Shown: positions 7,157 to 15,082 of the stretch, one piece after another
Layout of the letters: every line of letters begins with the position of its first letter
Numbering within the stretch: the stretch's first letter is position 1
Origin: Mesorhizobium australicum
Lineage (GTDB): Bacteria; Pseudomonadota; Alphaproteobacteria; Rhizobiales; Rhizobiaceae
DNA: 64,000 bases
Assembly: GCF_900177325.1 (NCBI RefSeq)
Contig: NZ_FXBL01000003.1
Span: forward strand, 62,001 to 126,000
Direction of reading: 5' to 3'
The notes under the pieces: generated by a model
Told to the model about the DNA's origin: nothing
The model's database searches: none
What the model saw: the letters and a program-made list of their open reading frames with translations, nothing else
Translations under genes and position numbers: made by a program

Positions 7157-9642
7157 TGGAGTTCTTTCCTGGCGCTTTCGAACGGGAATGGGAGCGCCGG
7201 CGCGCCATGCTGATGTACGAGATGCAGCTCGGCCAATCCGACAGACAAGATTGGGAAGAGCCGCGAAGGGGAGGGGTGGCGCGGATCGGCGATGAGGGGC
7301 TGGGCGGCTTCGGCCGAGCGCGGCGGCAGGGCGGAAGCGCGGCACGGAGGTCGCGTGGTGGCGCGGGAGCCGCCGGCCGCTCGATGCGGACGCGCTTTGG
7401 GGCGCTGGCGCGCGGCAGTCAGCCGGCCGTGGTCAAGCTTGCTTCCTATGGTGGTGGCGCACGCGCCGGCGCGATGATGAGCTACACGTCGCGGGGCGGG
7501 GAACTGGCGGTCGAGAATGAGCGCGGTGAGCGGGTGCTCGGCAGGGACGCACTCGCCGAACAGCGCGCCGAGTGGGAGCATCTTTTCGACAATCGCGCCG
7601 CGAGCCGGGACATGGCTGTGTTCCATGTCTCGGTCGATGCTGCATCACTGCGTGATCACGCCGACCAGGACGATCAGCTGCGCGACATCCTGCGTGCGGG
7701 ATTTGGTGATCGCCGTTTCGTCTATGCGTCGCGCGAGCGACCCGATGGGGATCTTTATGTGAGCGGCGTCGTCGTGCTGCGCGACAGGGCGGGGGAGCGA
7801 CTGACCGGCGACCGGAAAGCTGCCGAGATCGTCCAACAGCGTCTTGATGATTCCGATGCCGGCCGGGATGTCGAAGCCCACTTCCGATTCCATGGCTACG
7901 GCAATGGGGTGGAATGGGGAACGGCGCGTGTGCGCGAGCTGGTTGCCGGTGCGGAAGAAGAGGTGCGCGATGACACCGGCAGGCTTATCGGGGATGCCAC
8001 GCAGGCCGGCGATCTTGTTCAGAAGGAATGGCGTAAGGAATTGCACAGCCGCAAGGGCAGGGACGTCATGCATCTGATTGTGTCGGCACGGGCCGGCACC
8101 GATGAGGCGGCCTTCGAAGCTGCCGTGCGCGAGTTCCTGGGCGAACAGTTCGCCGGGCATCGCTACGCGTTTGCCGTTCACGATCCGGCGCTCGATCCAA
8201 AGGAAGTGGCTGAGGGCGGCAAGCGGCCACACATTCATGCCCATGCGATCGTCACCATGCGCTCGGAGACCGGCGAGAGGATCGTCACCAGCCCGCAGAT
8301 GTTCCGGGAATGGCGCTCCGTGATGGCCGAAAAGGCGCGAGAGCAGGGCATCGACATGGAGCTGACCGATCGTCGCGAGTTCGCCAGCGCACCGGCGTAT
8401 ACGCGCAACCAGGTCCGGCCGGTCAGCTATCGCGGCCGCACCGAACACGAAGGTACCAGCTCAGCCGCGCACAGCCGCTATCGGGCCAAGCGCTCGAACG
8501 AGATTCAACTCGCGTCCACCGACCGCAGCCGGCAGTACGCGGCAACAGCGGTCGAGGCCTGGAGTGATCTTGCCAATGAGGCGGGTGGCTCGGGAGAGGG
8601 TGCCTTCGCAACACGTCAGAGCCATCGTCTGGAACGAGCGTCTGAGAACACTCAAAATGAGCGTGTTTTCGTAGACAGCGCAAAGGAACCTGTAAAAAAC
8701 ATAACCAATATGATAGAGTTGACCGAGTTCGTGAACGGTGAGGATGGACAGATGCGAGAGATGACGCGTCCGGAGTTCGAGGCCTACGAAACCCGTGTGG
8801 AAGCGGTCCTTTCGTCCGTGGAGCAGACGCTCGATGATATGGATCGTGCCGACTTCGACGAGATCGCTGCGGCAGCGCGCGAAGTGGTCGACATCCGCCG
8901 GGAATATCTCGAGCTCACCGAACGCCAGGTCGACCGCGAGGGCGGGCAGGAACCGCGCGGCTCACGTGACGATCGGTTTGAAGACGCCAATGCGCAGTGG
9001 AATGCAGCCGTGGCGCGGTTCGGACTGGAGGCGGTCGAAACAGCGAACGACGTCCTCGTTCAGGTTAATCACTATCGCGAGGGGCTTGATCGGATCGAAG
9101 CGGGTGAGCTGCCAGACTCCTTCACGGCGAGCTACCGGGCAGGGCTCGAGCGGGAAATCAACGGGGCTGCCGAAATGGCAGTCGATGGCGACAACCAATA
9201 TATGCGCGAAGCCGCGAAATCGGATCAGGAGCTGCAGCGTGTAATCCATCAGATCGAGCTATCACGCGCCGAGCAAGCGCCAAGCGACCGGAGCCAGGAC
9301 GGCAATCAGGAAGCTCCTTCATTCGATGCGGGCGCAAACCGCCGGACCGATGGCGCACCCGGTGGTTTCCAGGGTAGTGCCGAAGCCGAGCAGCATCGCG
9401 ATCCGGGTCGGGAGGGTCGTTCGACGCGCGAGCACGATGACCAGATCATCGAACAGCGGGCGGTTATGCCGCCCGAGCAACGAACCCTGCATCCCGATGT
9501 CCGCTCCGCCGAAAGGAAGCCGGCCCTCGACTCGGATCTTGCCAGATCGGATCCGCCGCAGCAGCATGTACCGCGTCTTCGGCAGATCGAACTGGACCTC
9601 GAGGAGCGACAAGATCGTGATCGCGACGATCGGGAAAGGTAG
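7156..9642 (+). CDS. Relaxase (VirD2/TraI-like mobilization nuclease)
   Basis: An 828-residue DNA-transfer relaxase that should nick oriT, stay covalently bound to the 5' end and pilot the strand into the channel. The metal-binding three-histidine motif is HIHAHA (H359, H361, H363). Candidate catalytic tyrosines lie near residues 96 and 110 (LASYGGG and MMSYTSRGGE). The first 100 residues are an arginine/glycine-rich leader; residues 100-460 carry the nuclease fold; the C-terminal 350 residues are highly charged and coiled-coil-like, probably for VirD4 recognition. It overlaps mobC by one base. The length and the leader exceed those of VirD2. Confidence 0.9.
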   Translation: MEFFPGAFEREWERRRAMLMYEMQLGQSDRQDWEEPRRGGVARIGDEGLGGFGRARRQGGSAARRSRGGAGAAGRSMRTRFGALARGSQPAVVKLASYGGGARAGAMMSYTSRGGELAVENERGERVLGRDALAEQRAEWEHLFDNRAASRDMAVFHVSVDAASLRDHADQDDQLRDILRAGFGDRRFVYASRERPDGDLYVSGVVVLRDRAGERLTGDRKAAEIVQQRLDDSDAGRDVEAHFRFHGYGNGVEWGTARVRELVAGAEEEVRDDTGRLIGDATQAGDLVQKEWRKELHSRKGRDVMHLIVSARAGTDEAAFEAAVREFLGEQFAGHRYAFAVHDPALDPKEVAEGGKRPHIHAHAIVTMRSETGERIVTSPQMFREWRSVMAEKAREQGIDMELTDRREFASAPAYTRNQVRPVSYRGRTEHEGTSSAAHSRYRAKRSNEIQLASTDRSRQYAATAVEAWSDLANEAGGSGEGAFATRQSHRLERASENTQNERVFVDSAKEPVKNITNMIELTEFVNGEDGQMREMTRPEFEAYETRVEAVLSSVEQTLDDMDRADFDEIAAAAREVVDIRREYLELTERQVDREGGQEPRGSRDDRFEDANAQWNAAVARFGLEAVETANDVLVQVNHYREGLDRIEAGELPDSFTASYRAGLEREINGAAEMAVDGDNQYMREAAKSDQELQRVIHQIELSRAEQAPSDRSQDGNQEAPSFDAGANRRTDGAPGGFQGSAEAEQHRDPGREGRSTREHDDQIIEQRAVMPPEQRTLHPDVRSAERKPALDSDLARSDPPQQHVPRLRQIELDLEERQDRDRDDRER

Positions 9643-9651
9643 GAGGCGACC

Positions 9652-9867
9652 ATGAAGAACGACTGGCGCAGTCATCAGCTTCCGCCACCCGAAGGCTCGG
9701 AGGATCGACCGGACGGCTTTATCTCGATCGCGATTGTGGCGTTCGCGATTGTGGCGCCGCTCATTTATTTTGGGCCGGAGCTTGGCAGCGTCGAAGCGTG
9801 GATTGTCGATCTCTACCACACGGCCGATCATTGGGTGACTCCCATCAGGGAGTTTGTGTTGAGCTAG
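9652..9867 (+). CDS. Small single-pass membrane protein
   Basis: A 71-residue protein with a hydrophilic N-terminus, one membrane span (FISIAIVAFAIVAPLIYFG, about residues 23-41) and a short C-terminal amphipathic stretch. AGGAGG lies 5 bases upstream of the ATG, and the gene starts 9 bases after the relaxase stop, so it is in the same operon. It may anchor or shield part of the transfer machinery. No family is recognised. Confidence 0.65.
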   Translation: MKNDWRSHQLPPPEGSEDRPDGFISIAIVAFAIVAPLIYFGPELGSVEAWIVDLYHTADHWVTPIREFVLS

Positions 9868-10253
9868 GAACTCTGCTGCTGAGGGAGATCACCGGGCCGT
9901 TCGGCGTTCGCGATGCACACATAGCCAGATCGTCGGGTCAGGCTGGCCGTTCTCCAAGCCGGAGAACGTCATCCAGTAGAGAGGAGCCCTCGGAAACAGG
10001 GCATTTTGGTGAAAGCGTTTAAGATTGGACGAGCCTGCATTTTAAATCAGACGGTCGGGGATGCGCGATGAACAGCCAGGTCGTTGGGCGACCGGTGTCC
10101 ATCCTCTGCTGCTCAAAGCCGAATGGAGGTGCGACCGCTTGGTGAACACGAAATGTGACAGCAGCGGACGCGACACATCCAAAACGGCTTGTTGGATTTC
10201 AGTTATTGCAGTTGTGGAGCATCTCGCCTACATTGCTTGGTAGGAGAACCACC
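9868..10253. other. Gene-free stretch before PIN toxin-antitoxin pair
   Basis: No credible coding frame is seen. A 7-bp hairpin (GTTCTCC / GGAGAAC, 9950-9968) may terminate the relaxase operon. An inverted repeat ATCCAA / TTGGAT near 10178-10198, just upstream of the antitoxin gene, is a possible operator. Confidence 0.4.
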
Positions 10254-10700
10254 ATGGCCAGCCAACTTGTAAAATTTTCCGGCCTTTCGGACCAGGATCG
10301 CAAAAAGGTCAGGCCGCTGCCCAAGCTGGCGGCGGGCGATCGCATCGAACTGCATGTCCGTCGCAAGGACGGACATGACCACACTCTTGCCTTGCCGCCG
10401 GCGGCTGCCACGGTGGTTGAAGCGCTAATTGACCGCCTGTTAAGCGGCGAGCGCGTGGCCGTGCTAGCCGAAGAACAGGAACTCAGCCCAACGGAAGCGT
10501 CCAACATCCTTGGCATCTCACGCCCGCTCGTCGTGCTGCGGATGGATAGGGGAGACTTACCTTTCCGCTATGTCGGCAAGCATCGGCGCGCCTCGCTCAA
10601 GGATGTGCTGGCTTTGAAAGCGCGCCTCGACGCGCAGCGCGGAGCGATGGAAGCGCTTGTCGATGATGCAGAGGAACTGCACGTCCAATATGGCGCTTGA
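10254..10700 (+). CDS. HTH antitoxin of a PIN-domain toxin-antitoxin pair
   Basis: A 148-residue protein. Its N-terminal half (LPKLAAGDRIELHVRRKDG) is strand-rich. The middle LSPTEASNILGISRPLVVLRMDRGDLPFRYVGKHRRASLKDVLAL is an excisionase/MerR-like helix-turn-helix of the kind found in antitoxins paired with PIN toxins. The C-terminal tail would wrap the toxin. TAGGAG lies 9 bases before the ATG. It overlaps the toxin gene by 11 bases, and it probably represses the shared promoter. Confidence 0.82.
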   Translation: MASQLVKFSGLSDQDRKKVRPLPKLAAGDRIELHVRRKDGHDHTLALPPAAATVVEALIDRLLSGERVAVLAEEQELSPTEASNILGISRPLVVLRMDRGDLPFRYVGKHRRASLKDVLALKARLDAQRGAMEALVDDAEELHVQYGA

Positions 10701-11265
10701 ACCCGTAATCGCCGTTTGCGACGCCTGCGTTCTCTACCCTTTTCATCAGCGCAACATCCTCATACAGGCCTCTGTAGATGGCCTCTTTGACGCTCGGTGG
10801 ACAGAAGAGATTCACGATGAATGGGTGCGCAATCTGATCGCCAACGTTCCGGCGATCCCGCTTGCGCGGCTTCAGGCCACGCGGCGTCTGATGGAGTTTG
10901 CTCTGCCGGAGGCACTTGTCGGCGGGTTTCATCATCATGTCGACAGCATTGCACTACCCGATCCCAATGACCGCCACGTCGTAGCGGCCGCCATCGAAGC
11001 GAACGCCTCCCACATCCTTACTTGGAACCTGCGGGACTTTCCGGTGAAAGCGATCGAGAAACACGGATTAGTGCGAGCGACGCCCGATGCATTTCTTGCC
11101 GACCTCTATGACCAGGCCTCGGACCTCCTTGTGTGGTCGCTTGCCAATGCACGTTGCAATCTCGCGAAGTCAAATGTTTCGGCGCAGGACTTTCTCGCAT
11201 TGCTCAAGGGCCAAAGGCTCACGAAACTCGAAAAGATCCTCCAGCGACACAAATCCGATCTGTGA
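10690..11265 (+). CDS. PIN-domain toxin
   Basis: A 191-residue PIN-domain RNase. Acidic residues expected in the active site are present: CDACVLYPF near the start, WTEEIHDEWVRNL, DPNDRHVVAAAI and ILTWNLRDFP. PIN toxins of this group cleave RNA when not bound by antitoxin. The ATG at 10690 lies inside the end of the antitoxin gene, so the pair is translationally coupled. An upstream in-frame start at 10657 would sit deeper in the antitoxin gene. Confidence 0.85.
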   Translation: MALEPVIAVCDACVLYPFHQRNILIQASVDGLFDARWTEEIHDEWVRNLIANVPAIPLARLQATRRLMEFALPEALVGGFHHHVDSIALPDPNDRHVVAAAIEANASHILTWNLRDFPVKAIEKHGLVRATPDAFLADLYDQASDLLVWSLANARCNLAKSNVSAQDFLALLKGQRLTKLEKILQRHKSDL

Positions 11266-11325
11266 ATGGCCAACACGATTGGTTTGTGCGCGTGCATGCA
11301 AGTGCTTGCTTGTGGCGACGATGTT

Positions 11326-11406
11326 GAAATGTCGCCGGCTCTGCAAAGTAGAAATGTCGCATTCGACATTTCGGGGGCAGGACGCGGAAAGTTAGAAATG
11401 CGACAG
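11326..11406. repeat. Cluster of GAAATG(T)CG repeats at an insertion-sequence end
   Basis: GAAATGTCG occurs at 11326-11334 and 11351-11359, inverted at 11364-11372 (CGACATTTC), and as a variant GAAATGCGACA at 11396-11406. The middle pair forms a 9-bp hairpin with a CATT loop. These resemble ends of ISNCY-type elements and suggest repeated insertion near the same kind of end. Confidence 0.5.
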
Positions 11407-11499
11407 TGACGCGCTTCCTGGCACCGACGAGAGCGCCCGACCGGGCGGCGCTGGTCGGGGTTGCAAAGCCCGATCGGGGGCGATCCAGTAGGCTCCCTC

Positions 11500-12555
11500 T
11501 AGAGCAGATTCGACTTAATCCGGGTCATATCCGGCTGCCTCGAAGTAGTTTCTGCATTCCTCTGGCGTGAAGGCGGAGAGGCAGTCGGCGACGACGGACC
11601 AGAGTTCGTCGACGGTTCTGGCGGCTGCCTTTCGGAGCAGGGCCTTGAACTTCGAGAAGGCCATCTCGATCGGATTGAAGTCCGGCGAGTATGGCGGCAG
11701 GAACAGGAGCCGCGCTCCGACCTTCTCGATGACCTCGCGCACGCCGCCGATCCTGTGAGCTGGCAGATTGTCCATGACCACGATGTCTCCGGGGCGAAGC
11801 TCGGGCGCGAGAACCTGCTCGGCATAGGCGAGGAATGCCAGACCGTTCATGGGACCGTCGAGCAGCATCGGCGCCGCCATGCCGGACAGCCGCAGGCCGG
11901 CGGTGAAGGTGGTGGTCTTCCAATGGCCGTGGGGAACCGCCGCCCGGCATCGCTCGCCACATGGCGCCCTGCCGCGCAGCCGGGCCATCTTCGTGGAGGC
12001 GGCGGTCTCGTCGATGAAGATCAGTCTCTCGGGGTCGAGGTCGAGCTGCCCGTCGAACCAGGCCATGCGGCGGCGCAGGACATCGGGGCGCTGCTGCTCC
12101 GAGGCGTGCGCCGTCTTTTTTTGAACGTGATGCCGCGCCGGTCGAGGAACAGCCACACCGTCGAGGGTGCCGCCCGCACGCCGCGCTCGGCGACAAGGCG
12201 CTCCCCGATCTCGGCCAGCGTGATGTCCGGCACCTCCTCGATCAGGCCGAGAATGAAGGCCTCGTGCGCATCGAGCTTTGAACGTGACGGCTGGCCCGGC
12301 TTGCGCGCTTCCATCTCGCCGGTCTCCCGGTAGCGCCGATACCAGGCCCCGGCCGTCGAGATCCCGATCCGGAAGCGCCGTGCCGCCTCGCGCGTAGAAA
12401 TCCCGTCCTCGATCGCGGCAATCACTCGACCACGAAGGTCGCAGCTCAGGCTCCTCGTCATCAGCACCTCCTGGCAAATCACCAGGAGCAGTGAATCAGA
12501 CAACGAACGACACGGGAATCCTCAAACCGACTCGGCATTCAACGAAAATGCTCTA
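11500..12555 (-). mobile_element. IS630-family insertion sequence
   Basis: An element of 1.05 kb flanked by the TA dinucleotides at 11500-11501 and 12554-12555, as expected for IS630/Tc1-type insertion. The terminal repeats read TAGAGCAGATTCG on the left and TAGAGCATTTTCG (reverse strand) on the right, 11 of 13 matching. It sits precisely in the TAG stop codon of the ISNCY transposase and restores that stop. Confidence 0.88.
11515..12461 (-). CDS. IS630-family transposase, made by -1 frameshift
   Basis: Two overlapping frames encode one transposase. The first (from the ATG at 12461, [14 protein letters not shown]) carries the helix-turn-helix region. The second, ending at 11515, carries the DDE catalytic core: [18 protein letters not shown] and FNPIEMAF supply D, D and E. 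The frames join at a run of seven A residues on the minus strand (12116-12122) preceded by GTTC, and a -1 slip gives [14 protein letters not shown]. Programmed frameshifting is usual in this family, so the gene is probably functional. Confidence 0.85.
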
Positions 12556-13932
12556 GCTTTGAGAGCCGGTTAACTCGGCTGCGGCCAACCTTGCCAGTGC
12601 CTGTTCTCGCCGCGCGTTGACGGCGGGATCGTTCATGAAATCCGTCCTGCGTCCCGGCTTCGTCCCACGCTTTCTGTAGGTGCTCTGCTCGCTGTTCGTC
12701 TTGATCTTCGGCGCCGGCCGCGCCTCGTCCTGCTGGGCTTTGATCCAGGACAGCACCTCGCCGAGCCGCTTGTTCTCGGTGATTGCCGTGTGCGTGACGC
12801 GCTGCTCCTTGTCGAAGACGGTGTAGGGCATGGAACACGCCTTCCAGCGAACGTCCAGGCGACCGTCAGCGAACTCGTAGATGTCCACGTATTTGCCGAC
12901 CAGTCCGCACGAGATGTCGTTCTTCTCGAGCATGATTAGCCTGCGTTAGTAGGAGAACGACAACTGCTGGCTGACATAACGCAGCTCGCGCTTGCACAGC
13001 ACGTCACGCAGCCGATCCGGCGCAACATTCAACGCGCGATGCAGATTGTCCAGCCGGGCAGGGACCTTCGCGAACCTCGAATTGAAGTCGGCCATGAACG
13101 ACGGCAGGAAAGCATTGCCAGTCTCGATATCCGATATGCGGGCAAGGCGCAGTTCCTTCACAAGCCGGTCCTGCAGGGTCCGATTGACCCGCTCGACACG
13201 GCCCTTGGCCTGGCTCGAATTGGCGCACAGGATCTCGATGTTGAGTTCCGACAATGCGCGGCCGAACTGGGTCATGCCGCGGCCTGCCTTGGCATCCTTC
13301 TTGGCGACACGAAACACCGTGTGCTTATCGGAATAGAATGCGACCGGGCAGCCGTGTGCCTTCAGATAGAGCTCGAGCGCCTCGAAGTAGCTGAACGTGC
13401 TCTCCGACCTCACAAAGCGAAGCTGCTGGAGCTTGCTCGTGGCATCGTCGATGAAGACGAGCAGGGTGCACGGATCGCCCCGCTCCTCGAACCAACGGTG
13501 ATCGCTGCCGTCGATCTGCACCAGTTCGCCGTATGACTCCCGCCGCAATCTCGGCTGATGGAACGTCCTGCGCTGCTTGCGCGACAGCCAGATTCCGGCT
13601 TCCGTCATCCATTTGCGCAGCGTCTCGCGCGACACGAACAGGCCGTGGTTCGCCGCCAGCTTCTCGGCCGCCAAGGTGGGCCCAAAGTCGAGATAGTGTT
13701 CCCGAACCAACCGAACCGCCAGGTCGCTGACGCCGGCGACATATCGATGGTTCGACGGTCGTCCTCGAGCCTTGTGCCGAAGTGCTGCGGCGCCTTCGGA
13801 CCGGAACGCCTTCAGCAGACGCTGGACCTGACGCGTCGTCAGATCCAGAACATGCGCCGCCGAGACGACCGTCATGCGCCGCTCCAGAACTTTCGACAGA
13901 ACCTCGATGCGTTGCAGCTCGCGCTCGCTCAT
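12553..13932 (-). pseudogene. ISNCY-family transposase with in-frame stop
   Basis: A full-length ISNCY transposase would run from MSERELQRIEVLSKV (ATG at 13932) to the TAG at 12553-12555. The catalytic acidic residues are present (QIDGSDHRWFE, FYSDKHT, KGRVERVN). However, a TAA at 12946-12948 splits it after RYVSQQLSFSY; the remainder, MLEKNDISCGLVGKYVDIYEFADG, continues in the same frame. The stop is a single-codon nonsense change, not a frameshift. The C-terminal part probably is not made, so the element is likely immobile. Confidence 0.85.
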
Positions 13933-13999
13933 GAAAATCAGCAATATTGCTATGTCGCATAAGTCTTTTCATGGAACTAAGCCATTGATATTATTGTTA

Positions 14000-14380
14000 T
14001 TATTCCACTTCAGGAAGACTGTAACGGGTCATTTCCGCAACATCTCCATCCAGCGTGATCTCTATGACCTCGTTGACGAGTTCCCCCTCTGGTTCCAGTT
14101 CGGCGAGCACCGCTTCAAACAAGTCGCGCTGGCGCGCCGGGAGCAGCTGCGGCACGATGATCACGAGACCGGCATGCAATTCCTCGTTCGCATACAGCTT
14201 TCGGAAATCACGCGCGTTGTTCGTGACGAACGTGAAATTCTCATCGACGATGCGAGGCATTAAGTCCCAATCAGTCTCGCCGCTCAGCCCGAGCCAATTC
14301 ACATGAAAACATTCGTGGCCGCGGTTCTGCGCCACGGCCACGAGTGTCGTGTGAAGGCACTCATCGATCAAGAACCTCAC
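14000..14380 (-). CDS. DUF5615-type PIN-like toxin
   Basis: A 126-residue protein starting at the GTG at 14380 (VRFLIDECLH). It has the PIN-like signature: D and E in FLIDECLHTTL, and the late VTNNARDF with a conserved aspartate. These proteins are predicted RNases paired with DUF433 antitoxins. Its GTG overlaps the antitoxin stop (GTGA), so it is translationally coupled. Longer frames upstream lie inside the antitoxin gene and are rejected. The pair stands just outside the ISNCY element, upstream in orientation. Confidence 0.82.
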   Translation of the reverse strand: MRFLIDECLHTTLVAVAQNRGHECFHVNWLGLSGETDWDLMPRIVDENFTFVTNNARDFRKLYANEELHAGLVIIVPQLLPARQRDLFEAVLAELEPEGELVNEVIEITLDGDVAEMTRYSLPEVE

Positions 14381-15009
14381 GAAATCCCGCCATGCGATTT
14401 CGGATCGGATATGCGCTTCAGTTGGACTGTCTTTGTGTCCTTTACCCTGAAACCTTGCTCTGACAGCTTTTTCGGGCGTCCGCGAGCCGGATGTGCCGCA
14501 GTCCATATCTCCGCAAGGTCGACCATACGAGAAGTGAGCGCCGGATAGCCCCCGAGTATCTCATCGACGTTTGCACCTTGCGCTTTCATACTCGCGATCG
14601 TCCGGACTGGTACGCGGGTACCCCGGAAAACCGGTTCGCCACCGAGAATGCCCTTTACACTTCGAATGAGATCTTCAGCTTCGCGCAAGGCATCGGCACG
14701 CTCAGCAAGTTGTTCCCTGGCCCGCGCTACGTCAACGATCAGGTAGTCATCCGCACGGACCGTCTCTGTGGCGGGGTCGTTCGCAATAGCCTCGAACAAA
14801 CGCTTCCGTCGCTCGGCGGATAGGATTGAGCCGACGCCATACCACAGCTTCAGCCGCAGGAGGTCGTCATCGGTCAGCGCTCTTCCCCGGGAGCTCGCAG
14901 CGCCTTTTGAGATGATCCGCTTGTCGATAGCGTTGTGAACAGACTTGACCGCCACCCCACTGACCGCGGCAGCCTCTGCAGGAGTGTATTCACGATGAAT
15001 GGCGCTCAT
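14377..15009 (-). CDS. DUF433 antitoxin with N-terminal MerR-like HTH
   Basis: A 210-residue antitoxin. Residues about 5-65 form a MerR-type helix-turn-helix (YTPAEAAAVSGVAVKSVHNAIDKRII). The C-terminal DUF433 domain is marked by GGEPVFRGTRVPVRTIASMKAQGANVDEILGGYPALT. AAGGAG sits 7 bases before the ATG at 15009; an ATG two codons earlier is too close to that site. It should neutralise the DUF5615-type toxin encoded immediately downstream and repress the operon. Confidence 0.85.
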   Translation of the reverse strand: MSAIHREYTPAEAAAVSGVAVKSVHNAIDKRIISKGAASSRGRALTDDDLLRLKLWYGVGSILSAERRKRLFEAIANDPATETVRADDYLIVDVARAREQLAERADALREAEDLIRSVKGILGGEPVFRGTRVPVRTIASMKAQGANVDEILGGYPALTSRMVDLAEIWTAAHPARGRPKKLSEQGFRVKDTKTVQLKRISDPKSHGGIS

Positions 15010-15082
15010 AATCATTCTCCTTACGAAGAATATATAATGAGACGCCAGACGAAGTAAAGTGGGAACCGACCGTTTGGACCTG

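Larger units (their letters stand above)
11399..13962 (-). mobile_element. ISNCY-family insertion sequence, interrupted by IS630
   Basis: An element of about 1.5 kb, excluding the nested IS630-family copy. Putative ends are TGCGACA at 11399-11405 and its inverse TGTCGCA near 13956-13962. It encodes one transposase on the minus strand, broken by an in-frame TAA. No target duplication is obvious, so the exact ends are provisional. Confidence 0.6.
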
